Of a stretch of 64,000 bases of DNA, positions 33,557-45,900 are shown piece by piece (within the stretch, counting starts at the first letter, position 1; each line of letters begins with the position of its first letter). The DNA comes from Symbiodinium natans. Lineage: Eukaryota; Sar; Dinophyceae; Suessiales; Symbiodiniaceae. The position numbers and the translations under genes are program-made. The stretch spans positions 167,501 through 231,500 of the forward strand of contig CAJNDS010002452.1 in NCBI GenBank assembly GCA_905221605.1. Reading direction: 5' to 3'. The notes beneath the pieces are model-generated. The model searched no databases. It had not been told where the DNA came from and was given only the letters and a program-made list of their open reading frames with translations.

Positions 33557-33963
33557 TCAACTATTCGGCCAGAAGTACCGCTTCTTCGTTGAGCCAAATC
33601 TGTCCTGTAGCATGCTGGCTCCATCCCAAAAATGGCTAAGAAGCAGACGTTGAAGAAGGAAATACCCCATACTTTCTACTGTACGACTATGTGTCGCTCT
33701 AGAGATTGAGGCTTCAGGACTGACAGCACTGCGATGTTCCAGTCGGTCACGCAAGTGCGCCACAAGCCTTCTGTTGTCTAATCCTGCTAGGCCCATTCTC
33801 TCTGGCGGGCTTGTGCGCAGGCCCCAGCGAAGGTCCTCAATCGTTCTTCTTGTCCTGGCACAGGGTCGCATATGCAAGCGCCCCGAGTTAGTCAGTCCAT
33901 ATTGCCCTCGGTCCTGAACCTCCTCCGTCTCTGCAGATTCGGTGAAATCCTCATCGAAAGCTC
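33557..33963 (-). CDS. CLPTM1-like exon 23 (cytosolic tail, stop)
   Basis: GTGAG^GAGCTTTC acceptor; joined reading SR-AFDEDFTESAETEEVQD, the acidic start of the C-terminal tail typical of the family. The frame stays open to TGA at 33557 (about 130 more codons), longer than usual; part of it may be 3' UTR behind an unseen splice or processing site. Two leader-like fragments lie inside (see findings). Confidence 0.65.
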
Positions 33964-36900
33964 CTCACGCGATGCCGCAATCAGCCCCAGTGATCACTCT
34001 TGCTTCCCCGCAACTAAAGTATGTCTACACATGAAACCCTAAACCCTAAACCCTAGAGCAGGAATGCGCATTGATTGAGGTATTGCAGGAAACGGGTCTG
34101 TTTGATTGGAAGGATGAAAAGGGGTGCTGGAAACTAGGCTCCTGTATTCGGTTGTCATGCCAGGCTTAACGGCTAGTTACTGAGCAGGGTATAGGATTAG
34201 GGGGACTTTTGGGGCTATAGACCCTCTCAATAAGGTCCCTGTTGAAGAGAGCCAGAAGAGGGTTCAGAAGGGTTCCCGTTTAAGGGCACCCCTCATTTTA
34301 CCTAGGTTGCTGATAGTTGCAGTCTAGCCACGGGACGTGTCCACCGGATAGATATGCCGCTGGTAGAGGTAAAGGAGGAAGACGATGTCATCTCTGAAGC
34401 ACGACATGCCTTCCCAAAAATGACTTGATTGCTGGTCTTCGATACAATATAGGATAAGACAATATAACAATAGACTATAATACAAAAGTATGATAGATTG
34501 TAATACAACCTAATAGAAATCATGGAATATGATCATAAATATGTAAAACCATATAGTACAATATAGCTATATTTAATATATATATATATATATATACGTA
34601 TATAGCATGGCAGCTGCGCAAACGGCTCATGATGTTGTTCCTCCAGGACGGGTTCTACGACGGCTTGACTTGGGATGTCTTCAGCGGACTTGGGCTTTGC
34701 AGAGCAAGAGGCCCAAGCAATCCAGACAGTTTGTGATGCAAGCAGGTAGGGTTGAGGTTTTAGGGTTTAGGGTTTTTAGGGTTTAGGGTTTAGGGTTTAG
34801 GGTTGAGGGTTTAGGGTTGAGGGTTTAGGGTTAGGGTTTAGGGTTTAGGGTTTAGGGTTCTATTACCCTGCACTAAGCACCGGGCGGTGCATCGTCGGCA
34901 TCTTGATGATGAACGCGAAGAGATCATCCTCTCACGGCTTAAAGTCTTAGGGGTTTAGGGTCTGGGGTGCACAGGTGCTTCATGGCTGCCAGCTCTACCT
35001 AGAGGATACACACCCGTAAAGAAAGTAAGCTAAGGCTTCAAGGGTATAGGCTAACTATGGGCTCTCCCATAGTGAGGACCACCAAGAGAGCACCCCTAAC
35101 TTTCGGAAAACCCCAAGTAAGAGCTGGAGGCAGACAAGTCACAATGAAGGTGTTGATGGCTCCTCAGCGAATCTGATAGAAAAAAAAGCTATGCGTGGAC
35201 ATTATGACACTGCTCTGAAGGCCGACGGCCAAGGGCTTACGTCGTCACGCCAGTGCAGTGAAATATGTCATGGCCGACACTGCCTAAAAGCCATGGATCT
35301 CTTAACTTCAGCCCTTCCTCTCCAACCCTACATTCCCCTACATCAGCACCTTATAGGAAAAACCTTAACTTAGCCACATACAACCACCCCGCAGACCCTC
35401 ACCTACAAGCCGTTCGAGGCGCTGTAGATGAAGCGCCTCCACGGAAGATGCGCCACGGACTTCATGCGATAGTTGATGAAAAGCTGCGGGGTCCTCAGCT
35501 GTCGAGTTGCTTTTTAGGGCTTAGGCTTTGGTTTTAAGTAGTTTGATGGGTTCTTGAAGGGAACCGTTGACCCCTCAAAGCGGGGAACACGAGGGCACAC
35601 TAGCTAGGTTCAAGGATTAGGGTCCGGGGCTTAGCGGCTTAGCGTTTTAGGGTGTTATGAATGGGAAGGCTTTGGAAACCGTCTGAGATTGGTAGGAGTG
35701 GTACCCTAAGCCGGATGGTCCCTGGTCTTGAAACTGACAACTTGCAGGAGTGGGCCTCTTGCATCATAGCGCTACGCATACATACAAGTACAAGACAAAC
35801 ATAGCATGCGCCAGAGGAGTCGGCAGCCCCTTGAGCGACACTTCGCGACCGGAACCCTTCTTCTAGGAGAGGTGCGTGTAGTGGGCATCGGAACCTTCCA
35901 TAACACACGAGAGCCTTCACCGAGGATCATGAGTGCGAAGCCCAGGGCGTACACCAAAGATGCGGCAACGTGCAGCATGTACCTGAGACTGCTCTGGCTA
36001 AACTCTGTCTTCATCTTCCGGACATTTCAGAGAACATGTGTGGGTCCATGCATATACATACATCTAATTACACTCGATCCACTCCAACCCATGAAGCCCT
36101 AGATTTCAGCTGCGGGTGAAGGCTGCATTGAGGGCTTGAGAACTCCCTGTTGCTACACGGGCGTCAGAAGTGTAGTCCAAACATGTGCAGATAGCTGTCT
36201 TTCCCAGATGTGCGGATGTGTGGCCGACATTTACAAGCACTCTAAACCCTGAAAACTAAGTAGTTTCCGGCTCGTTTTGACGTGTCCTAGTTAGGTCCGT
36301 AACAGGATATTCTACAGCTTCACCCCCCGCCGAAGGCCGCAACTCCAATACTCCAATGCCTAAACCCGAAGCCCTAAGCCCTTAACCCCACTGTCTGTGG
36401 AGAACAGCGACGCTGGCAAGCTCTTGTGGCACTCGTACTTGGCAGAGTATCCAGCATACCCGACCACGATCGGGAGCAAGATCTCGGCTTCACTGTCTGC
36501 TTGGGGAGGCTGAGATTTTCAGATCCGGTGTTTAGGTGCCCCAAGTGCCCCCCCCCAAGTGAAGAAGATCCACTTCATGGCTCATGACTCCACTGATGAC
36601 GGACTTAAGAAGCCAGATTTGGACAAACATCGTGCACACACACACACACACCATGCACACGCATAGCTCTCCAGGGCCCAGGCATATGAAAGGTATATCA
36701 AGGCCACTTTGTCATAGTCGTCCTCAGTGCCGCGGGGTCTCTCAGGTCGTTCTCGCTGTCATCAAGAAAGTCAACGGCTCAAAGCAGGCAAAGGGTGCGT
36801 TGGCCCATCCCGACTTGCATTATAGAACCCTCTCCTGAGACTCTCCTGCCTATACTCTCCCGCAAAACCCTAAACTGCCCTGAGCTTCCCTAAACCCTCA

Positions 36901-39900
36901 GACCCCTGAAACCCTCGAGGCCCTAGATGGTCCCCAAAAGCCCATCTGCGTCGCGCTGTGGGGTCCTTATCATAAGGGAATCCTACTATGTGGGCGTCTA
37001 TATTAATGGTCCCCTATTTTCATAAACCCTAACCCTAAACCCTAAACCCTAAACCCTAAACCCTAAACCCTAAACCCTAAACCCTAAACCCTAAACCCTA
37101 AATGTGAATGCAGAACAGGGCGCCGCACTGGAGTGGGGCACTCGGCTCTTGAAGGTCGGGTGAGGAAGGGGCCCCTTCCAGGCCAGGCCCACCTTGCCAC
37201 CGCTCGAGGGTTTAGGGTTTAGGGTTTAGGGTTTAGGGTTTAGGGTTTAGGGTTTAGGGTTTAGGGTTTGGGGTTTGGGGTTTGGGGTTTAGGGTTTAGG
37301 GTTTAGGGTGCAGACTTAGCCATGCTGAAGTTGATCCAAGACTGTTTTGAGTAAGAGCGCGGATTTCAAGATCATTTTTCGGGTGTTCGGGCTTGGGGTT
37401 TAAGCTGCTTTGCAATGGAATCTTCAGAAGCCACACACCAGCACGGCTTCCAGTCGAGGCCAACTACGAAGCAGCCTCCAGCCTTCCGGGGCCCTCGTAG
37501 GGCTTTGAAGACATGAAACCGCTCTCATCCCCATGGCTTACCTGGATCCCAGAATGAAGGGAAAGCCCCCCCCCCCCAACCCCCCCCCACCCCCCGGAAA
37601 AATAATGAAAAGGAAAAAATGAAAAGATAGAGTCAGATAGAGAGAGAAAGAAAGAAGAATGTAGTCCACACTTGCCATCCAAGTGTGCTCGCCCGAGTTT
37701 GGGAGACACCGAGACACCTCTAGCCCTAAACACTAAACCCCAAACCCCAAACCCTAAACCCTAAACGGCTAAACGCCTAAACGCCTAAACGCCTAAACCC
37801 TAAACCCTAAACCCTAAACCCTAAACCCTAAACCCCAAACCCCAATAGCCCTAAACCCTAAACCCTAAACCCTAAACCCCAAGCTGGGCACCTCAAGCAC
37901 TTGTGTGAGCTTCCAGCAGTCCACGCCGATCTGTCCCAGGGAAAGGACCAGGATCAGCCAGTTCGACTCTTGGTCGTACCTTGAGGTAGGGTTTAGGGTT
38001 TAGGGTTTAGGGTTTAGGGTTTAGGGTTTAGGGTTTAGGGTTTAGGGTTTAGGGTTTAGGGTTTAGGGTTTAGGGTTTGAAGTTCTGCAAGTTTCAGGAT
38101 TTTGGGGATATTCGGGGCTTAGGGTTGAAGGTTGGGGTTCTTCATGTCGGTATCAGGACTTCGGGGATTCAGGGTTTGAGGGTTTGGGGTTCAGACTCTT
38201 GGTCGCACCACGGAGCTTTTCTAGGGTTTAGGGTTTCTAAGGGGTACATGGTCCCTTAGAATGGGCCCTTCAAAGGGGACCCCCCCTTACATACCCTATA
38301 ACACCCAAGGGCCCTTACTTCAGAACCCTTGAAAGGAGGTACGGGACCTGTAACTGCCCCAAGAGTAACCTAGGAATAAGAAAGGGTGCCCTTTTAGGAT
38401 TTAACGGGGGTTATAAAGGAAACCAAACCTTTAAAAAAGGGAAATGTGGGCATACTCACTCGGGTCCTAGTTTTGGTGGCATTAATTTAGGTTCAGGCCT
38501 CTACTGCAGGGTGGCACCTTCGGCCCTTTTTCGAGGGTTTACTTGTGTTGAGGGTCCTTGTTGCCCTTCTCGAAGACCGCTTTGACTTAGACTTAGACTT
38601 GGACGGCGGCCGAAATCGAAAACTAGTGCCGTGGTTTGACATAGTTTCGAGTCGTTTCCGGCTCGGAAGGAAAAGATTCGTAGGCGATGATGCAGCTGAA
38701 TGCAGCCCAGCAACAAGTAGAACCAAAGCACAACGTTGCCTAAGCTCATCAGGCAGTAAGCACTGCGCCGGATATGCGAAGTTGCACAAGGCCTGCGCAC
38801 GCATCGCGAACGGCACTGATGACCCCCCCCCCCCTCCCCCGTTCCCCCGCCCCTTTCCGCCGTGTCGAGATGCAAAGAATCTCCAAACCGACGGCTCGCA
38901 AGGAGACGAACCTTTTCAGGGTTTCTGCATCCGTGCGCCGCCAGAAGAGCACCTCATAAGCTGTGGTGGGATGACGCTTGATCGAATGCTGGAAGAGGAG
39001 CTTTGGGCTTGTAGCCTGGTTGCTGAGTACCCTGGGTCCAAAAAACTCAATCTTTTCCATTCTGGTAGGAGTATGTATACCCCAAAAGCGTAAAGGTTGC
39101 CTACTCAGCAACTAAGGTAGGGATCTACAGCCAATGATGTCACAGCTTGGGCTGTGGATTGCAGCTGGCACAGCCGGGGGGTTTAGGCGTCGTTTGGCCA
39201 AGTAGCATCGTTCTTGAGCGCGAGGTACTCGAAGATCATATGCAGAACGGACACCACCATGGTGGCTATGAGCAGGTAGGAGTTAGTGTTGGCAAACCTG
39301 GTGCGCGAGTGTAGTTTTGAACTGCTTGGTCACAGGAAACAAGGAGCTGGAGTTACACACACACACACACATATTCCACGTAAGCATACTTCAGCCACAT
39401 GCAGCCTGGCCTCATAGCCCGATACCTACCTCTTCTCATTGTCACGTGTGGCACAATACGACATGACACCAGACATGCTGCCGGGGGACAAGTCTCGCAT
39501 CTGGACGATCGCCTCATCATCTTCGCCTTGGAAGTACGTCTGCGTCATCTGCTTGATGCTATGCTCCATCCTTAGATGCTGCTTTAGGGTTTAGGGTTGA
39601 GGGTTTAGGGTCTGCGAAAGCTCGACGCTTTTTCTGATCCTATCGAACCCTACACCCGGAGGCACATCTTCTGTGCTTGCACCCAACACTCATGTGCAGA
39701 ATCTCCTCCATCTTGCCTACAGCACACCGAACTAGAGGCTCCAACCTCAACACCAGGCGCCGAAAGTTAGGGTTTGGGAGGCTTTAGGGGCTGTAGTGGA
39801 GCCACAAACAACAAAGCGCTGCGACGAGGGGTGTCTCGGTGGAAAATGCGGGAGGTTCCTTGTTCAGGCCCCTACCTAAAAACCCTCGACCCACCCAAAT

Positions 39901-42900
39901 AGAGGTCCGAAATATACCTGTCTTACACCCGGCGAAAAGTCTCTGCCCTCGATAATCCGAAATCCCAAGCCCCAAGTCCCCAAACCTACCCTAAACCCTA
40001 AACCCTAAACCCTAAACCCTAAACCCTAAACCCTAAACCCTAAACCCTAAACCCTAAACCCTAAACCTGTAAGCCCTCGGCTTCGTCAGCTGGGCGGCGT
40101 GTGCTGAAACCGCCAACGCGGGGCTGACATCAGGCCAAAGTGAATTTCCTCGCGTCAGTAGTCTTGGAGGGTGTAGGGTTTCGAGGGTTTAGAGGGTCTA
40201 TGAGGTTTACAGGGTTTGGGCTTATAGGGCTTCTGACGTTTAGGGTGATTCAGGGGTTACACCCTAAACCTTAATTATAAGGCTGCCCAGAAAAACGCGT
40301 GCGTTTGCAAGTAGGGTTGTTATGTGCAGTTGCTCCTCGTGCCTCGAGGATTGGGGCTTCAGGATGCTCAGAACTTCGGGAGGTTTGGGGTTTGTAGGGT
40401 TTAGTGTCTGTAGGGTTTAGGGTTTAGGGTTTAGGGTTTAGGGTTTAGGGTTTAGGGTTTAGGGTTTAGGGTTTAGGGTTTAGGGTTTAGGGTTTAGGGT
40501 TTAGGGTTTAGCGTTTCGGGTTTAGCGTTTAGGGTTTAGGGTTTAGGGTCGATAGGCAGGGCTTGGCGTTTAATTAGGGCTTATCGGGTTTCGGGATTTG
40601 TTTCGGGATTTGAGGCGTAATTACATGGATGTGCAGGGGTACTTGTAGTTCATAAGTGGTACCGGTGCCCTACTTATCGCCCTATTTGCAAGTGTTCATG
40701 AACCCTCGCGTACCGGTCTAGGGTGTCTATTTGGGGTTATAGGGACTATGTGAGGGACTATAGGGCTTATACTCGAAAGGGTTTAGTTTTGTCAGGGCTC
40801 GCGGTTTAAAAGGATCATGTGGCTTTTCGGGGGGGGGGGGGGGGGCTTTGGGGTTTTGAGAAGTCGGGCTTCTGATCGGTCCTGTCAAGCTGAAAGGTGC
40901 CTTTTGAGAACCCGAATATGTAAGTGGGGAATCTGCTGACAAGATGGGGCCTTGAACTCACTGCAGATCTGAGAATTCCAAGAGGGAGGATGAGACTTCC
41001 TTGTATGGGCAGTTTAGGGTTTAGGATTTGGGGTTTAGGGTTGGGGCGTTGGATGGAAACCCTACGTAAGCCTTAAACTGTAGATGTCTAGAGGGTTGGG
41101 TTGAAGTCGTGCCAGAAACTTGCAGAGCCGCAGTGGTAAAGTTGTGCTCGCCGCTGGTGGGGAACTTAATGAGCTGGTCATTGGTCATCCAGAACTCGTC
41201 CACATACCTAAGAACTGGCATTTTGACAAGGTAGTTGTGGGCTGCGCATCCTATCATTATTTCTTGGACGATTCGCATGTGTGTGTGTATATCTATATGT
41301 ATAGGTATACCGGCATAGAACGGCAGAGAAGCGTGAGCCTGTATACATGCATGGGCATTGGCAGATGCCACTGCTGCTGACCCGAAGCTGCTCCTGCGCC
41401 CAGCCTTGCCAAGCCTCAACCTACCATAGGCTCCTTCAGTCCTCAAACCCTGAACCCTGTGTTGCCACAGTCAAGGGACCAAAGGAGGTACCCTTGTAGG
41501 GACCTTAGGGTTATTTGGGGGCTACTTAGGTAGATATGGACGGGGTTATATAGGGGAATCAGATTAAGGGTCCCTTCTAGGGGCCCCTCCTTTTACGCCT
41601 TAACATAGGCTCTGAAAAAAAAAAACATGAGACGTACGATCTTCTCAGGCCCGGCCGCATGACAGGATAGTAGTGGTCGCGCTTCCAGTATGCTGGATAG
41701 GCTGTGCGATCGTACACCAGCCGGACCTTTTCGGCGCCCACGTCAGCAGGCACGGTGAGCAATTTTGTGATAAATCTCTTGTCGGTGGAAGATGCTACAG
41801 TGCCCCAAAGAAGGCTGTGACCTGTAAGTACCCCTAAACCCTAAACCCTACTTGAGACTCGACAGCCCTCATAGCCCCCATAGCCTGCATCTTGGGAATG
41901 CCCCGGGCCGTCAGAGGCTCCTTCGCAGTGCCATATTTCCTGGTGCAGCGTCAAACGGTTTAGGGTTTAGGGTTTAGCTCGGCTTGGCTGCAGCATGGCA
42001 GGGGGCATACTAAAACGCAATACCATGTACCCAAAAAGTATAAGAAGAGATAAAGCAAGATCATATAACACCGTCGAATATAGACTAACATTCTAAGAGT
42101 ATCCGGGGTCAGCTGCCAGATTTTCGTTCAAATCTCCAGGCTTTGCGCGAACAGGCGATGCTACAGCAATGTTTTGTCACGGCAACATTGGGATGTTCCC
42201 CCTTATGCTAAGAGTCCTTAATAGGGATTATATTCGGGGGTACTAGAATCCCTATTGAGAACTGTTAGTAGAAGGGGGAACATCCCAACAGCCACATGTT
42301 TGGCTCAGCAGCCTCTCGGTGTTGTCTTCGCAGACTTCACCTGGAAGGGCTCAGGGTGGAAGCATGGTCCCGCGGAGTCCAGGGTTTAGGGTTTAGGGTC
42401 TAGGACTTAGGGGGCTCGGGTGCGTGATACAGCGTGTGGTTTCTTGGCACACCCACTCTCGCAGACGCTCTCGGATACTCTTGTGATCGCCATGGGGGAG
42501 CCTGAGAGCAGCCAATACTTGGTCGTCTCTTCCTTCATCTTGTCGTACCTTCGATTCACAGGTCAGAGTGAAAATCAACGCTCGCGGCAGCATCCACAAG
42601 AGTCTGTAAATCGATGCTGTCTGCTCGTGTCAAGCCCACCTCCGTCAACATCCAAGACATCAGAAGCCCCAACGCCATGACAATGATGGCTCAACACAGA
42701 ACCACTGAAACCCGCAAGCCCCATGCCTAAACCCCAAACCCCTAATTAAACCCCAAACTCCTAAACCCCTAAAACTAAACCCCTAAAACCAAAATCCCTC
42801 AAACTAAACCCCCTGAGTCCAAAACAGCCCAGGTGCTTCACAACGCCTCCGTGAGCCTCGGCTATTCGTTCGCCTCGCTTGCGCAGAATTTGAATTCAAA

Positions 42901-45900
42901 GCCCTATAGGCCCACCTCTGCCACTCTTTGAATATCATAAAAATCCCAGGGCTTAGGGTTAGAATTGTGAAATTCAGGAAGACTATTTGGGTTAGAGTTT
43001 TGAAAATTCAGGGATGAATTAGGTTTAGGGAGTTTAGGGTTCAGGGTCCCGGAGTCCCCGAACCCTACACACCCGAAAAGCCTGCATCTGACAGCATCAA
43101 GTCACATGAGCTCAGTTCTTCAATCATGGTCCATATGCTGCCTTTTTGGGAGAGCCTTGCAGATAAAGGCTCTGCATTACAATACGAACCCTCAGTTTAG
43201 GGGCCCTACTCTACCAAATGCTTACGAACCCCCCCCCCCCCCCCCCCAAAAAAAAAAAAAAACATTCTTCCTTATATAAGGGTAATATAGGGACTACTAT
43301 TTTTCAAATATTTTCGGGGCGTTCTCGTAATCTCGGGGATCTACCAGAGTGAGTCCATGGTGATTTCACCACGATGGGGCCTCGCTCCGTAACGAGACGA
43401 GCCGTCACCCACACGTTCCTCGGGATGGATTGCTTTAGGGGTTTATAGGGTTTATAGGGTTCATGCATGGTTTCCAGGGTTTGGGGTTTAGAGGGTTTAG
43501 GGTTTTTTTCTTCAAGTGCAGTGGCCTTTTGCGGGTTTAGGGTTTGGGGTTCTGGGGGTTTAGGGTTTGGGATTTAGGGTGGCTCAAACCCTAAACACTC
43601 TCGAACCTATGTATATTTAAAAGCTAATGGATTCGCGGTTTTCCACCAAAATTTCCCGGACAAGCACCAAAAATTCCCGGACAAGCACCAAACATTCCCG
43701 GACAAGCACCAACAATTCCCGGACAAGCACTAACAATTTTCGGACAAGCACTAACACTTCCCGGACAATCAAGAATTCACGGCCAAGCACCAAAAATTCC
43801 CGGACAAGCGCCAGAAATTCCCGGACAAGCACCAAAAATTCCCGGACAAAGCACCAACAATTACCGGACAAAGCACCAAACATTTCCGGACAAGCACCAA
43901 AAATTCCCGGACAAGAGCCAAAAATTCCCGGACAACCACCAACAATTCCGGTACAAGCACAAACAATTCCCGGACAAGCACCAACAATTTCCGGACAAGC
44001 ACCAAAAATTCCCGGACAAGCACCAAAAATTCCCGGACAAGCACCGATGGTCAAGGGGGCTTTAGGGTTTAGGGCCTACTCTGGGCTGGCTTTAGGGTTT
44101 AGGGCCTGCTCCGTACTGGCCTACTCTGGGCTGGCTTGAGGGTTGAGGGCCTACTCTGGGCTGGCTTTAGGGTTTAGGGCCGACTCTGGGCTGGCTTTAG
44201 GGTTTAGGGCCTACTCTGGGCTTGGCTTTAGGGTTTAGGGCCTACTCGGGGCTGGCTTTAGGGTTTAGGGCCTACTCTGGGCTTGGCTTCAGGGTTTAGG
44301 GCCTACTCGGGGCTGGCTTTAGGGTTTGGGGCCTACTCTGGGCTGGCTTTAGGGTTTAGGGCTGGCTTTAGGGTTTAGGGCCTACGTACTCTGGGCTGGC
44401 TTTAGGGTTTAGGGCCTATTCGGTACTGGCTTTAGGGTTTAGGGCCCACCCTGGGCGGCAGCCTACTGAACCCACAATTTTAAGGTTAAAACAAAAAGTA
44501 AAATATTTTCATAATGTTATGGATCCAATGGGTGGGTGGGTTGATATTCGACACCGGAGTAAGGAGCTCTACTAGTGAAATGCTTGGACTTGAGATGCTG
44601 AACCCTAAACCCTAAACCCTAAACCCTAAACCCCAAACCCTAAACCCAAACAGCACAATACTCAGGAGGAGTCCTCTTCTTTGTCAGCAGCTTATCCGTC
44701 ACATTGATGGGAACCGAGGTCGACGACGGCTGGAACTCCTCATCCAAGTCACAGCTTGCAGGGTTTAGGGTTTAGGGTTTAGGGTTTAGGGTTTAGGGTT
44801 TAGGGTTTAGGGTTTAGGGTTTAGGGTTAGGGATTAGTCATGGGTTTAGGGTTGAGAGAACCTATCATGGATGCGTGAACTGAAAACCGCAGGTTGCTTA
44901 TTGCAGCAGTATCGCCTGCAAGAGCACAGTACTAGGAGACAAAGGTCAGATGCATGCAGATCTGGTGGCGAGAGCTTGCGTTCCGTAATGTTAGTAGCCG
45001 AGAAACCCAATCATAATATTCCAATAAGCGCACCCTTTTTGGATTGGCTACTTTGTAAAGGAACCTTGAACCAAAAAAGGGCAAAGGTTACCACTGCCAA
45101 GTAATACCCTTCCCTGTCCCTCCTCATCGTCGTAGGGAAAGCGCACAGTCCAGTCGGGAGTGGCGTCTCGTGGCACGGTCGGCCGAGACCTCATACGGGC
45201 CAACAATAAACAATTCAACCCTAAACCCTAAACCCTAAACCCTAAACCCATCATGCCTTGATGCGTGAAGCTTCAGGAAGATCACCCTGGGCGCTCTTTC
45301 TCTTTGGGTGCATGGTGGCAATGCCTCCACTTGCGCAACTAAGATTTCGACCGCTGATCCCAAAGCAAACCTACCCTTGGTACAATTAAACCCTAAACCC
45401 TAAACCCTAAACCCTAAACCCTAAACCCTAAACCCAAGCGTCTTGCTCTCCTTGATGAAGATGTTCAGGGTCAGGAACTCCCCCCGCTCTATCCTTGCAC
45501 ACATGGGCCCAAGAGCCTGTGGCTGGATTTGCGTTTATGGTTTATAGGGTTTATAGGGTTTATAGGGGTTATATGGGGTTATAGGGTTTATAGGGTTTCT
45601 AGGGTTTATAGGGTTTATAGGGGTTATAGGGTTTATAGGGCTTATAGGGCTTATAGTGTTTACAGGGTTTATAGGGTTTATAGGGTTTATAGGGCTTAAC
45701 ACCCGGGCAGACAAAGCCCCGCTCTGTGTCCTGTTCTGGTACTTCTGCACGTAGTTGTGATTTGCATCGAAGTCCTGCTTTTCGAGAGCTCTAAACCCAA
45801 AACCCAAACCCTAAACCCTAAACCCGGAACCCTAAACCCTAGGTGCTTTGCTCTTCTAACCGGAACAGAGCAAGGCTGTGAGCTTCGAGAATCAGCGTTC

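Noticed and set aside
38545-39093. 182-codon plus-strand open frame
   Set aside because: It is antisense to CLPTM1-like exon 14, whose minus-strand reading matches the family and fits its neighbours.
43627-44139. 170-codon frame NSRTSTK repeat protein
   Set aside because: Frame is interrupted by indels between units, runs into the TTTAGGG minisatellite and has no splice or start context.
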